In this document: piece by piece, positions 1 through 7,637 of the stretch
How positions within the stretch are numbered: the stretch's first letter is position 1
Layout: each line of letters opens with the position of its first letter
Source: Bacteroidota bacterium
Lineage (GTDB): Bacteria; Bacteroidota; Bacteroidia; Cytophagales; Cyclobacteriaceae
Reading direction: 5' to 3'
Assembly (NCBI GenBank): GCA_013285945.1
Contig: JABDGP010000031.1
Coordinates: 1-38,170 of the forward strand
DNA length: 38,170 bases
Notes under the pieces: model-generated
The model's database searches: none
Told to the model about the DNA's origin: nothing
What the model saw: the letters and a program-made list of their open reading frames with translations, nothing else
Translations under genes and position numbers: made by a program

Positions 1-899
1 TCAATGTCTTGCGGCTGCAAGCCGGCATCGTCAAGAGCTTCTTGCATTCCCAGTAAAGCGCCCTCTCCTTCAGGATGTGTACCGGTGAGGTGATAGGCAT
101 CTGCACTCATGCCACCGCCGGCTACTTCTGCATAAATTTTTGCTCCGCGTTTTATCGCGTGCTCATACTCTTCCAAAACCAAAGCGCCTGCACCTTCGCC
201 CATTACAAATCCATCACGATTTTTATCAAATGGACGCGAAGCTGTGGCAGGGTCATCATTTCTGGTGGAAAGCGCTTTTGATGCATTAAATCCACCAATG
301 CCAGCTTCGTTTATCGCGGCTTCTGATCCACCGGTAATGATGATGCTTGCTTTACCCCAGCGTATATAATTGAAAGCGTCAATGATGGCAGTGGTGGACG
401 TAGCACAAGCAGAGATTGTTGTAAAGTTGGGGCCCATAAAGCCGTACTTGATCGAAATCCAGCCCGAAGCAATATCAGCAATGACCTTAGGAATAAAGAA
501 TGGATTGAAGCGCGGAGTACCATCGCCCTTGGCAAACTCCATTACCTGTTCCTGAAATGTCTGGAAGCCACCATTACCCGATCCCCAGATCACACCAACT
601 CTTCTTTTATTAATACTATTTAAATCTAGCAGCGAATCTTTAATAGCTTCATCCGCAGCCACCATTGCGAATTGAGTAAACTTATCCATTTTACGTAGCT
701 CCGGGCGATCGAAGTATTTCTCAAATTCAAACTCTTTGATTTCGCAGGCAAACCGCGTTTTAAATTTCGAAGCATCAAAATGAGTAATCGGTGCTGCTCC
801 GCTTTTCCCTTCAATGAGGTTATTCCAAAAGTCTGAAAGATTATTTCCTATCGGGGTGATTGCACCCAAACCCGTCACAACTACTCTTTTCTGATTCAT
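1..899 (-). CDS. fabF: 3-oxoacyl-ACP synthase II (FabF), truncated by window edge
   Basis: Beta-ketoacyl-ACP synthase II condenses malonyl-ACP with a growing acyl-ACP in type II fatty acid synthesis (cytosolic). The 299 visible residues start MNQKRVVVTGLGAITPIGNN, the usual KAS II N-terminus. The nucleophile lies in TTISACATST (Cys165), followed by STRNDDPATASRPFDKNRDG and a GEGAG motif typical of the family. The frame runs off the left edge after ...GLQPQDID, so the catalytic histidines of the C-terminal half (the NAHGTST region) are not in view. The ATG lies 11 nt after the TetR stop codon, so the two are probably cotranscribed. No acpP precedes it, unlike the common acpP-fabF order, so it may not be the housekeeping copy. 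Family is certain; the physiological role is open. Confidence 0.95.
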   Translation of the reverse strand, partial: MNQKRVVVTGLGAITPIGNNLSDFWNNLIEGKSGAAPITHFDASKFKTRFACEIKEFEFEKYFDRPELRKMDKFTQFAMVAADEAIKDSLLDLNSINKRRVGVIWGSGNGGFQTFQEQVMEFAKGDGTPRFNPFFIPKVIADIASGWISIKYGFMGPNFTTISACATSTTAIIDAFNYIRWGKASIIITGGSEAAINEAGIGGFNASKALSTRNDDPATASRPFDKNRDGFVMGEGAGALVLEEYEHAIKRGAKIYAEVAGGGMSADAYHLTGTHPEGEGALLGMQEALDDAGLQPQDI

Positions 900-910
900 A
901 ATTTAAATAA

Positions 911-1462
911 TTAGTCTTTAAGTCCTTTAATAACCTCATTTCGAATAGTATAAAAATCTTCTTCATTGGTGAGCCGCGAAAGTTGAAGCGCTGCCAGCAT
1001 ATTGGTAATTACCATTAGCGCTTTTGTTCTTGGGCTGCACTGAAAAGAAAACACACCACTTGTTTTACCTTCGTCGAGTATGGTTGTAACCCAGTTTAAA
1101 ATCTCATCGGCGAAAGTTTTAAGTTCATTGGCAATTTTTAAATCCACGGTATTCAAGTCGGTAGCTAATGACCCAACAAGACAAACATGTCCTTCTGATT
1201 TGATCGTTGTATAAATCAAAAGAAATGAGTTTAGCTTGTCAACTGGACCCTTCGTAGAGGTTGACTCAATTAATGAATGAAGCTTTTGCCGGTGAGCTTC
1301 CAAAATTGAAATGCCCAAATCTGTTTTAGTCGGAAAGTGATAATGAACTGACGCATTCTTGATTTTCATCTTTTCAGAGATGTCATAGAAGCTAAAAGCA
1401 TTAAAGCCTTTACTGCGGATCAGTTGATCACCTAATTGTATGATAGTTTCCCGGGTTGACAT
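911..1462 (-). CDS. TetR/AcrR family transcriptional regulator
   Basis: One-component repressor of 183 residues. The N-terminal helix-turn-helix is visible as FSFYDISEKMKIKNASVHYHF, with the YHF(P)xK signature that ends the TetR DNA-binding domain; the remainder is the divergent ligand-binding helical domain. I chose the ATG at 1462 (MSTRETI). The frame can be extended to a TTG at 1477, but that codon overlaps the -7 promoter element at 1475-1482, so it is unlikely to be transcribed. The 7-bp-arm inverted repeat in the promoter spacer suggests autoregulation. fabF follows after 11 nt, so the regulated unit probably includes fabF and the ligand may be an acyl compound (inference). The ligand cannot be read from the sequence. 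Confidence 0.9.
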   Translation of the reverse strand: MSTRETIIQLGDQLIRSKGFNAFSFYDISEKMKIKNASVHYHFPTKTDLGISILEAHRQKLHSLIESTSTKGPVDKLNSFLLIYTTIKSEGHVCLVGSLATDLNTVDLKIANELKTFADEILNWVTTILDEGKTSGVFSFQCSPRTKALMVITNMLAALQLSRLTNEEDFYTIRNEVIKGLKD

Positions 1463-1474
1463 CTTTATTAAGTG

Positions 1475-1506
1475 CAAATATAACTACCTATTAGTAGGTA
1501 GGCAAA
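1475..1506 (-). promoter_or_regulatory. Promoter of tetR-fabF with embedded palindromic operator
   Basis: On the minus strand there is a TTTG (1503-1506), a 20-nt spacer and TATATTTG (1475-1482), matching the Bacteroidota -33/-7 consensus TTTG and TAnnTTTG. The spacer contains the perfect inverted repeat ctacctattagtaggtag (1484-1501; 7-bp arms, 4-nt centre). A repressor dimer bound there would block RNA polymerase. The predicted transcript begins only a few bases before the ATG at 1462. Binding by the adjacent TetR protein is inferred. Confidence 0.75.
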
Positions 1507-1518
1507 TCAGCAACAAAA

Positions 1519-2175
1519 TTAGTCTTTAGATGTCCAGCCACCCTCGCCAAGCAGTGGCACGAAGGCGAATTGATTGAACTCCTCTTTTAGGAGCTTTCCT
1601 GCATTCTTATGGATCTTTAGCATTTTTTGTGATTCACGGTCGCCAACAGGAATTATTAGTATTCCTTTTTCAGTTAATTGATCTGTCAGTGCCGAAGGAA
1701 TTACTGGCGCTCCCGCCGTTACGATGATTTTGTCAAATGGTGCTTTGGCAGGTATTCCTTTCGATCCATCACCATAAAAGAAATAGGGATTATACCCAAA
1801 TGAGGGCAGGAAAGCCTTTGTCTTTTCGTACAGTTTTCTGTTGAACTCAATAGTATAGACTTTTGCTCCTAATTCCAGAAGAATAGCCGCCTGATAACCA
1901 GAGCCCGTGCCGATCTCCAGCACCTTTTGTCCTGGCTTTACTTCCAGTTTTTCGCTTTGAAATGCGACTGTGTAGGGTTGAGAGATTGTTTGGCCTTCGC
2001 CAATAGGAAACGCCTTATCTTCATACGCATGAGCGAGCAGCGCATCATCAAAAAAAACGTGCCTTGGTACCTTCCCGATGGCTGCCAAAACTGCCTCGTC
2101 GGTTATGCCTTTCTGGCGCAACTTTTTGACCAATTTATTCCTTAATCCTCGCTGCTTATAATTGTCTTCAAGCAT
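1519..2175 (-). CDS. pcm: Protein-L-isoaspartate O-methyltransferase
   Basis: SAM-dependent repair enzyme that methylates L-isoaspartyl residues of damaged proteins so that they can revert to aspartate. At 218 residues it is normal for the family. It has the family motif GQTISQPYTVAF around residues 60-72 and the SAM-binding motif I VLEIGTGSGYQAAIL near residues 85-99, followed by DKIIVTAGAP, the characteristic post-motif. The N-terminus (KLRQKGITDEAVLAAIGKVPRHVF) also fits. The ATG at 2175 is the natural start. It stands downstream of tktB across a 226-nt gap containing two hairpins, and ends just before the tetR promoter. Likely housekeeping stress repair. Confidence 0.95.
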   Translation of the reverse strand: MLEDNYKQRGLRNKLVKKLRQKGITDEAVLAAIGKVPRHVFFDDALLAHAYEDKAFPIGEGQTISQPYTVAFQSEKLEVKPGQKVLEIGTGSGYQAAILLELGAKVYTIEFNRKLYEKTKAFLPSFGYNPYFFYGDGSKGIPAKAPFDKIIVTAGAPVIPSALTDQLTEKGILIIPVGDRESQKMLKIHKNAGKLLKEEFNQFAFVPLLGEGGWTSKD

Positions 2176-2258
2176 GTTGAAATGCTCATTTTTGCTTAAA
2201 AAAAGGCATTTTTAATGATAAAATAAAGTTTTTCAGTTTTCTTAGGAAAATTGAAATT

Positions 2259-2279
2259 GAACCCTCTACTTTGGGGTTC
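2259..2279 (-). other. Small stem-loop between tktB and pcm
   Basis: Perfect 6-bp arms GAACCC (2259-2264) and GGGTTC (2274-2279) enclose a 9-nt loop. On the minus strand the stem is followed by an AT-rich, U-containing stretch, so it could be a weak terminator for the transketolase transcript or part of the pcm leader. There is no long T run, so its function is unproven. Confidence 0.4.
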
Positions 2280-2336
2280 TCAAAAGCACAGTAAACCTAT
2301 TTTGCCATAGCGTTAAAACTGTGTAGCCTGATCCCA

Positions 2337-2369
2337 ACAGTAGGAGTGGTTAATCCCACCCGCTACTGT
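2337..2369. other. Longer interrupted hairpin just downstream of tktB
   Basis: Outer arms acagtag (2337-2343) and ctactgt (2363-2369) pair perfectly. Inside, gtgg (2346-2349) pairs with ccac (2356-2359) around the loop ttaatc. It lies 33-65 nt past the tktB stop, in the longest gene-free gap of the window (2176-2401). It lacks a T-tract in either direction, so it is not a standard intrinsic terminator. It could be a 3' UTR stabiliser, a repeat-family element, or part of a leader for pcm. I see no gene in this gap. Confidence 0.4.
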
Positions 2370-2401
2370 ATGGGCAGGTAAATTCTCTGAACCTTCCAGC
2401 C

Positions 2402-3355
2402 CTATTTTCTCCTCTGAATTGCCTTTTTAGCGGCCGCTACAATATTGTCAGGACCTAGTCCATACTTCTTCAATAATTGAGTTGGCGATCCGCTTTCACC
2501 AAAGCTGTCATTTACGGCAACCATCTCCAGCGGAGCCGGAAAGAAACGTGACAATACCTGAGCCACACTGTCGCCAAGACCGCCATTAATTTGGTGCTCC
2601 TCGCACGTTACAGCGCATTTGGTCTTTTGTACAGATTCTAAAATTGCTGGTACATCGAGCGGCTTAATGGTATGAATATTAATGATCTCGGCATTGATAC
2701 CCTGTGCTGATAATATTTCTTCGGCTTCTATTGCATGCCAAACCAAATGACCGCATGCAAAAATGCTTACATCTTTTCCTTCAATCATTTTATCGGCCTT
2801 GCCAATTGTGAACGGCCTGTCGCTGGTGAAAATCGGCCAGCTTGGGCGACCAAATCTTAAGTAAGCGGGACCAACATGTTTCACCAAGGCAAGCGTTGCA
2901 GCCTTGGTCTGGTTGTAGTCGCAGGGCACAATCACGGTCATGCCCGGCAACATTCTCATCATGCCAATGTCTTCCAGTATTTGATGAGTCGCTCCGTCTT
3001 CGCCTAGTGTGACACCTGCATGCGAAGCGCAGATTTTTACATTTTTATTAGAGTAAGCAATCGATTGGCGGATCTGATCATAAACCCGACCTGTAGAAAA
3101 ATTTGCAAACGTTCCGGTAAACGGAATTTTTCCGCCGATTGTCATTCCTGCAGCAATGCCCATCATGTTGGCTTCGGCAATGCCAATTTGAAAAAACCTT
3201 TCGGGGAAATCTTTTTTAAAGGCATCCATTTTGAGTGAACCAGTGAGGTCGGCACACAAGGCTACCACGTTTTCATTTTGTTTACCCAATTCGTGCAGCC
3301 CTGCACCAAATCCAGAGCGGGTATCTTTTTTTTCTGTAAATGTGAATTTTGTCAT
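2402..3355 (-). CDS. Transketolase, C-terminal subunit
   Basis: 317-residue pyrimidine-binding plus C-terminal half of transketolase. With the N-terminal subunit it forms the TPP enzyme that moves two-carbon ketol units between sugar phosphates in the pentose phosphate pathway. Visible hallmarks are FQIGIAEANMMGIAAGM (the Glu that activates the TPP pyrimidine), FANFSTGRVYDQIRQSIAYS, and the C-terminal NDSFGESGSP segment. The split-gene form is common in Bacteroidota and Archaea. ATG at 3355. The partner subunit is upstream at 3552-4403; the 196-nt gap between them is unusually wide and holds a small plus-strand ORF. Confidence 0.95.
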   Translation of the reverse strand: MTKFTFTEKKDTRSGFGAGLHELGKQNENVVALCADLTGSLKMDAFKKDFPERFFQIGIAEANMMGIAAGMTIGGKIPFTGTFANFSTGRVYDQIRQSIAYSNKNVKICASHAGVTLGEDGATHQILEDIGMMRMLPGMTVIVPCDYNQTKAATLALVKHVGPAYLRFGRPSWPIFTSDRPFTIGKADKMIEGKDVSIFACGHLVWHAIEAEEILSAQGINAEIINIHTIKPLDVPAILESVQKTKCAVTCEEHQINGGLGDSVAQVLSRFFPAPLEMVAVNDSFGESGSPTQLLKKYGLGPDNIVAAAKKAIQRRK

Positions 3356-3458
3356 GACCGACTTTCCTTTGTTAATGACTTGTTAAAACAAAAAATACCC
3401 CATTTGTTCTACAAACCCTTTCGGGGATTTGCCCGTAAAAGTTTTTAATCCAAATTCT

Positions 3459-3545
3459 ATGCAAGAAACCAAAACGATCGACGGCAAATTAATTTTCTGG
3501 ATCATTGTGGCTGTTTTACTTGCGATTGTTCCGTGGTTTGTTTGA
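3459..3545 (+). CDS. Possible 28-residue single-pass membrane peptide
   Basis: An ATG-to-TGA frame on the plus strand between the two transketolase subunit genes. The peptide has a polar head (MQETKTIDGK), then a continuous hydrophobic stretch LIFWIIVAVLLAIVPWFV reaching the C-terminus, so it would be a tail-anchored one-pass membrane peptide. The frame sits wholly in the intergenic gap and stops 6 nt from the convergent stop of the N-terminal subunit gene. The two stop codons share the palindrome TTGAGA-TT-TCTCAA (3542-3555). No clean TAnnTTTG promoter is visible upstream, and no homologue is recognised. The amphiphilic organisation is the only positive evidence, so it may be chance. Confidence 0.42.
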   Translation: MQETKTIDGKLIFWIIVAVLLAIVPWFV

Positions 3546-3551
3546 GATTTC

Positions 3552-4403
3552 TCAATAATCTCCGATCGTTTCCTCTAGTTGATCCAAGGCCTTTTTCAAC
3601 TCTTCGTCATTAGGTGCAACACCGTGCCACTTGTGCGAACCCATCATATAATCAACACCAAATCCCATCACGGTTTTCATCAGGTTCATTACCGGTTTCC
3701 CTTTGCCGGTTAGTGACTTCGCATGATCGAGCGCCTTGATGACTTCCTCAATTTTATTTCCCTCAAATTCATTTACAATCCAACCGAAAGATTCCCACTT
3801 GGCTTTCAAATCCAGTAATGAGAGAATTTTGTCTACAGGCCCGTCGATTTGCTGGCCGTTATAATCTATGGTAGCAATCAGGTTATCAACTTTGTTGTGC
3901 GGTGCGTACATTGCGGCTTCCCATACCTGGCCTTCCTGCTGCTCTCCATCACCCATCAGTACAAACACCAATTGATTGTCTTTGTTTAATTTCTTTGTCT
4001 GCGCTGCACCAATAGCCACAGACAAGCCTTGTCCCAAAGAGCCCGACGCGATACGGATACCCGGAAGATGCTCGTGAGTGGCAGGATGGCCTTGCAGTCG
4101 TGAATTGATTTGGCGGAATGTGGTTAATTCTTTCACATCAAAATACCCTGAGCGTGCCAGTGTCGCGTACCAAACCGGTGAGATATGACCATTGGACAAG
4201 AAGAATAAATCCTCGCCCTGTCCATCCATATTAAACTTGGAATTGTGTTTTAGTAAATGAAAATATAAGGCTACAAAATACTCGGTGCAGCCCAGGGAAC
4301 CGCCCGGATGCCCACTCTGGCAAGCATGCACCATGCGCACGATATCTCTGCGAATTTGAGTAGCTAGTTTCTTTAGTTGAACGAAGTCCGGCTGATTTGA
4401 CAT
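3552..4403 (-). CDS. Transketolase, N-terminal subunit
   Basis: 283-residue TPP diphosphate-binding half of transketolase. Visible motifs are CQSGHPGGSLGCTEYFVALYF (early substrate/TPP loop) and the TPP-Mg motif GDGEQQEGQVWEAAMYAP followed by IATIDYNGQQIDG (the GDG...N pattern). ATG at 4403. A near-consensus -7 box TATCTTCG lies 16 nt upstream (minus strand, 4419-4426), so it may have its own promoter although the peroxiredoxin gene is only about 100 nt upstream on the same strand. It works with the C-terminal subunit encoded at 2402-3355. Confidence 0.95.
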   Translation of the reverse strand: MSNQPDFVQLKKLATQIRRDIVRMVHACQSGHPGGSLGCTEYFVALYFHLLKHNSKFNMDGQGEDLFFLSNGHISPVWYATLARSGYFDVKELTTFRQINSRLQGHPATHEHLPGIRIASGSLGQGLSVAIGAAQTKKLNKDNQLVFVLMGDGEQQEGQVWEAAMYAPHNKVDNLIATIDYNGQQIDGPVDKILSLLDLKAKWESFGWIVNEFEGNKIEEVIKALDHAKSLTGKGKPVMNLMKTVMGFGVDYMMGSHKWHGVAPNDEELKKALDQLEETIGDY

Positions 4404-4504
4404 GAAGAAAAATTTGCCCGAAGATATGAACTTAGGAAATCCGGCCTATAGCCAGCTGGTTTTTTATTTACAATGATGATTTTAAGTCAGCCAGGAACCA
4501 TTTG

Positions 4505-5050
4505 CTATTTTCTTTTCTTCGAAACTTTCTTGACTGGTTTTTTCGAGACTTTCTTTGGAGCCTTTTTAGCTGGTTTCGCTTTTGCCAATGGAGACTTAGC
4601 TTCACCTAATATCTGTTGGGTATGGTTTGCAGTATCCACTTTTCCAATCACCTCAGCAAGGATTCCATTTTCATCAATAATGAAGGTGATTCGTGCAGTG
4701 CCCATGTATTTTCTGCCATACATCGACTTCTCTACCCATGTTCCATACTTTTCATGAAGGGATTTGTTAGTATCTGCCAACAAGCGGAAGGGCAGCTTTT
4801 CTTTTTCAATAAACTTGCGATGCATTTTTTCGTCATCAGTGCTCACACCAAGCACTTCGTAGCCTTGTTTCTGCAATAGTTTGTAATTGTCGCGCAGGTT
4901 GCAAGCCTCGGTGGTGCAACCGGGAGTCATGTCTTTCGGGTAAAAGTAGAGGACTACTTTCTTTCCTTTAAAATCGGAGAGCTTTACCTCCTTGCCATTC
5001 TGATCAGTTGTAGTAAAATCGGGAGCCTTCATTCCAGCGGTAAGTGTCAT
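4505..5050 (-). CDS. bcp: Bcp/PrxQ-type peroxiredoxin with lysine-rich C-terminal tail
   Basis: Thiol peroxidase that reduces H2O2 and organic hydroperoxides using thioredoxin. The AhpC/TSA-fold domain covers about residues 1-148. The peroxidatic Cys45 and resolving Cys50 are in TPGCTTEACNLRD, the spacing of two-Cys Bcp proteins. Ordinary Bcp proteins are about 150-155 residues long. This one is 181, ending in a tail of Lys, Ala, Pro, Ser and Val (KAKPAKKAPKKVSKK...) that resembles histone H1 or bacterial Hc1-like tails and should bind nucleic acid or other polyanions. ATG at 5050, 12 nt after the M23 peptidase gene, suggesting cotranscription. Enzyme identity is firm; the role of the tail is inference. 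Confidence 0.93.
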   Translation of the reverse strand: MTLTAGMKAPDFTTTDQNGKEVKLSDFKGKKVVLYFYPKDMTPGCTTEACNLRDNYKLLQKQGYEVLGVSTDDEKMHRKFIEKEKLPFRLLADTNKSLHEKYGTWVEKSMYGRKYMGTARITFIIDENGILAEVIGKVDTANHTQQILGEAKSPLAKAKPAKKAPKKVSKKPVKKVSKKRK

Positions 5051-5062
5051 AATCGTAAAGGT

Positions 5063-6991
5063 TTAAAGTATTTTTTGTGTGTATATTTTTTCGTTTCCGA
5101 GCTTGTCTTTCACTTTCAATTCAAAGTCACCTTGCAATGGTTTCGATTTGTCGAGCCGCTCCGATTGCAAAATTCCTGTTTTATAATCGTATTTCATCAG
5201 AAGCCATTGACCATTGACCGATGCTTCGTAGCTCGCAATACCCGATAAGTTATCAATAATACGAAAACGCGCCGATGCTGAGTTGCAATGTATCCTATGC
5301 ACGACAGGAGCGATTGAATCCTTCAGTAAGATAAAATCACCAAGTTTGGATGTATTGAATTTGATTTTACCGTTTTGCCAACGACCTCCCACAAATTCAT
5401 ATAGCCTTCCTTCAATATGATAGACCGAGACTTTTGCATCCTCAGTTTGTGTTGTTGGTTTTAAAATGATTTCCACGGAATCGTTTAAAGGCTCTGTATT
5501 CCGGCCGATTGAAAAAACCTCGGGCTTGTTCTTGTCGCTTTTAGAAAGGTTAAAAAACAAAGTATCATACAAACAGCTAGGCCTGAAACGAATGTCTGCC
5601 AGATCGCTGTAAAAAGTGTATTGTGTTCCCGACGGGATTTTGTCTATAACATCAAACCTGATATTCCCCTGACAGGTCTGTGCTGAGTCTGGAATGTTTT
5701 TTTGTAAGTCGATAAGGTAAACCTGCTGACTATTATCCAGATAACTTGGCTCAAGTTGCGTTGGGCTTCCTTTTTCAAAAAAAACAATTTTGCCTTTCGG
5801 CCCGCAAGGCCTTACCCGCAAGGTCATTACGTTTCCAGAAATGTCATACTCATAAGGTTTCGTCAGGACAGGCATAGGCGCCAACGTGGATGAACCTGGC
5901 AATAACTTCATGCGAATGTTACTTTCGTTGCCATAAGTGTCTTTCAAATTTATCTGAACAATTGAAGGTTTGTCAGAGATATTTATTTCGCCTCGGTTGA
6001 CACCGCTTTCGTAATACTTCAATGGGTTGCCATCCTCAATGTACAATTTGTTGAAATGCAACCCTCGGGTTTTCAACGTTTGAAAGTTGAGCAACGCCAC
6101 AATGCCTTGTGTTTCATTGAAATTGATCCTGTCGATTTTCTGTACAAATACTTTTTGGCTATCAACCCGAACTTCTATTTCATTAATGCCGCACCTGAAC
6201 TGTGAAAAATCCATCCGGTCGAAGGCAAGCAGTTCAATGCCAATCTTTCCCTGAACAGAGATCGGACCGGGCAAAGAATAGGTGGACCCATTTCGCAATA
6301 AGAAAAATTCACTTCTACCAAAGTGTCCGTTGATTCGCGAATTGATGTCAATTGTTTTTAGAGCAATTTTTTGCGGTACCGGCGGAAGCCCGTCTTTTAT
6401 CTCATCAAACTTGAAGTTCAGCGGATTTAAAGCCTCGTTTTGAGAGTCGCGGATTTCGAAATGCAAATGCGGCCCCGTTGATCCTCCTGTATTCCCCGAA
6501 AGGGCAATAGTATCACCTCGATTTACGGGAAATTGATCAGGCAAAAACTCGAGGTCAATGTTGAATGATTTTTTCTCGTAATGCTTATTCAAAATGAAAT
6601 CACCGGCTTTGCCTTTAAATTGATCAAGGTGTGCGTACACCGACACATTTCCATCCGGATGGGTGACGAACAAAACTTGGCCATAGCCATAGGAATTTAC
6701 AATAGCCCGTGAAATGTAGCCACGTTGTGTTGCGCGCACGGGCATTCCCGTCATATTATTTGTGCGGATATCTATGCCCGCATGAAAGTGTGTATTACGA
6801 AGCTCACCCATGGTGCCGGCCAGCCAGTTTTGCTTGCCAGGGTTGATTGGAAAAAGATAGGGCTCTTCGAGTGTTGACTTTCTGAAGGGCAAATCTTTGG
6901 CAGGACTCAGTTGTGCCTGCGTGAAGATTGAAAGCAGCAGGCAGGGGAAAATTAGAAGATTACTTGACTTCAAACTCCAACAGTTTTTCAT
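5063..6991 (-). CDS. Secreted M23-family metallopeptidase
   Basis: 642-residue exported protein with a LytM/M23 domain near the N-terminus. Zn ligands are recognisable in NTHFHAGIDIR (HxxxD) and GPHLHFEIRD (HxH). The rest (about residues 215-642) is beta-rich with no recognised motif and may be Ig-like modules. I start it at the ATG at 6991 (MKNCWSLKSSNLLIFPCLLL), which gives a clean Sec signal peptide ending near FTQAQ; a TTG at 7021 would add ten unlikely residues. It overlaps the end of the FAH gene by 32 nt, so they are probably translated from one mRNA. M23 enzymes cleave peptidoglycan cross-links, but some homologues are inactive divisome or envelope regulators; the conserved ligands here argue for activity. 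Confidence 0.9.
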   Translation of the reverse strand: MKNCWSLKSSNLLIFPCLLLSIFTQAQLSPAKDLPFRKSTLEEPYLFPINPGKQNWLAGTMGELRNTHFHAGIDIRTNNMTGMPVRATQRGYISRAIVNSYGYGQVLFVTHPDGNVSVYAHLDQFKGKAGDFILNKHYEKKSFNIDLEFLPDQFPVNRGDTIALSGNTGGSTGPHLHFEIRDSQNEALNPLNFKFDEIKDGLPPVPQKIALKTIDINSRINGHFGRSEFFLLRNGSTYSLPGPISVQGKIGIELLAFDRMDFSQFRCGINEIEVRVDSQKVFVQKIDRINFNETQGIVALLNFQTLKTRGLHFNKLYIEDGNPLKYYESGVNRGEINISDKPSIVQINLKDTYGNESNIRMKLLPGSSTLAPMPVLTKPYEYDISGNVMTLRVRPCGPKGKIVFFEKGSPTQLEPSYLDNSQQVYLIDLQKNIPDSAQTCQGNIRFDVIDKIPSGTQYTFYSDLADIRFRPSCLYDTLFFNLSKSDKNKPEVFSIGRNTEPLNDSVEIILKPTTQTEDAKVSVYHIEGRLYEFVGGRWQNGKIKFNTSKLGDFILLKDSIAPVVHRIHCNSASARFRIIDNLSGIASYEASVNGQWLLMKYDYKTGILQSERLDKSKPLQGDFELKVKDKLGNEKIYTQKIL

Positions 6992-7574
6992 TTTCAATAT
7001 AGCCCGAAAGCTTATTTCCAACAGTCACAGCGGCAACGCCTTTTGGGGTACCCGTAAAAATTAAATCGCCGGTACGTAGCGTAAAGAATTTTGAGAGATA
7101 AGAGATGATGTAATCAAAACTGAACAACATCAAACTGGTGTTGCCTTGCTGTTTCAATACGCCATCTACTTCCAATTTAAAATTAATGTCGCCGAGGTTT
7201 TTAAAGTCACCCGTCGGAATGAATTTATCCGAAATTGGTGCCGAGCTATTGAACCCTTTGGCTATATCCCACGGCAGGCCTTTTTCTTTTGCCTTTTGCT
7301 GCAGGTCGCGTGCGGTGAAATCAACGCCCAAACCAACCGAATCGTAATACTTGGAAGCAAATTTCTCTTCGATATTTTTTCCCTCTTTACAGATTTTTAA
7401 GACCAATTCAATTTCGTGATGAATGTCTTTTGAGAAATCGGGGTAATAAAAAGGTGAACCGTTTTTTAAAATGGCTGTATCGGGCTTAGTGAAAATTACT
7501 GGTTCGTCTGGTCGCTCGTTATTCAACTCTTTGATATGCTCAACATAGTTTCGACCAATGGCAAAGATTCTCAT
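6960..7574 (-). CDS. Fumarylacetoacetate hydrolase (FAH) family protein
   Basis: 204-residue FAH-fold enzyme of the short YcgM/FAHD1 type, which includes acylpyruvases and oxaloacetate decarboxylases. The start MRIFAIGRNYVEHIKEL (ATG at 7574) fits the family. Metal ligands are visible in HHEIELVLKI (the ExE motif) and VGLGVDFTARDLQ (the Asp). The substrate-loop segment AKGFNSSAPIS and the late GDLIFTGTPKGV are diagnostic. The frame could extend to 7631, but the -7 box at 7592-7599 supports the 7574 start. It lies between the SerB-SerA fusion and the M23 peptidase on the same strand. The exact substrate cannot be read from sequence. Confidence 0.92.
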   Translation of the reverse strand: MRIFAIGRNYVEHIKELNNERPDEPVIFTKPDTAILKNGSPFYYPDFSKDIHHEIELVLKICKEGKNIEEKFASKYYDSVGLGVDFTARDLQQKAKEKGLPWDIAKGFNSSAPISDKFIPTGDFKNLGDINFKLEVDGVLKQQGNTSLMLFSFDYIISYLSKFFTLRTGDLIFTGTPKGVAAVTVGNKLSGYIENEKLLEFEVK

Positions 7575-7591
7575 GCTTTTAATGTTTCCGG

Positions 7592-7599
7592 CAAAGTTA
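7592..7599 (-). promoter_or_regulatory. Candidate -7 promoter element of the FAH gene
   Basis: TAACTTTG on the minus strand matches TAnnTTTG exactly and ends 17 nt before the ATG at 7574. No good -33 TTTG is seen at the expected distance; the nearest is TTTC further out. It would give the FAH-M23-peroxiredoxin genes a promoter independent of serA. Confidence 0.45.
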
Positions 7600-7637
7600 G
7601 AAATACCTCCGGTAATTTCACCTTGAAACACCAGTAA

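Noticed and set aside
2259-2400. A tRNA-like gene in the tktB-pcm gap, suggested by GGTTCAA-like sequence
   Set aside because: No acceptor stem, no anticodon arm with proper spacing and no CCA end could be paired on either strand.
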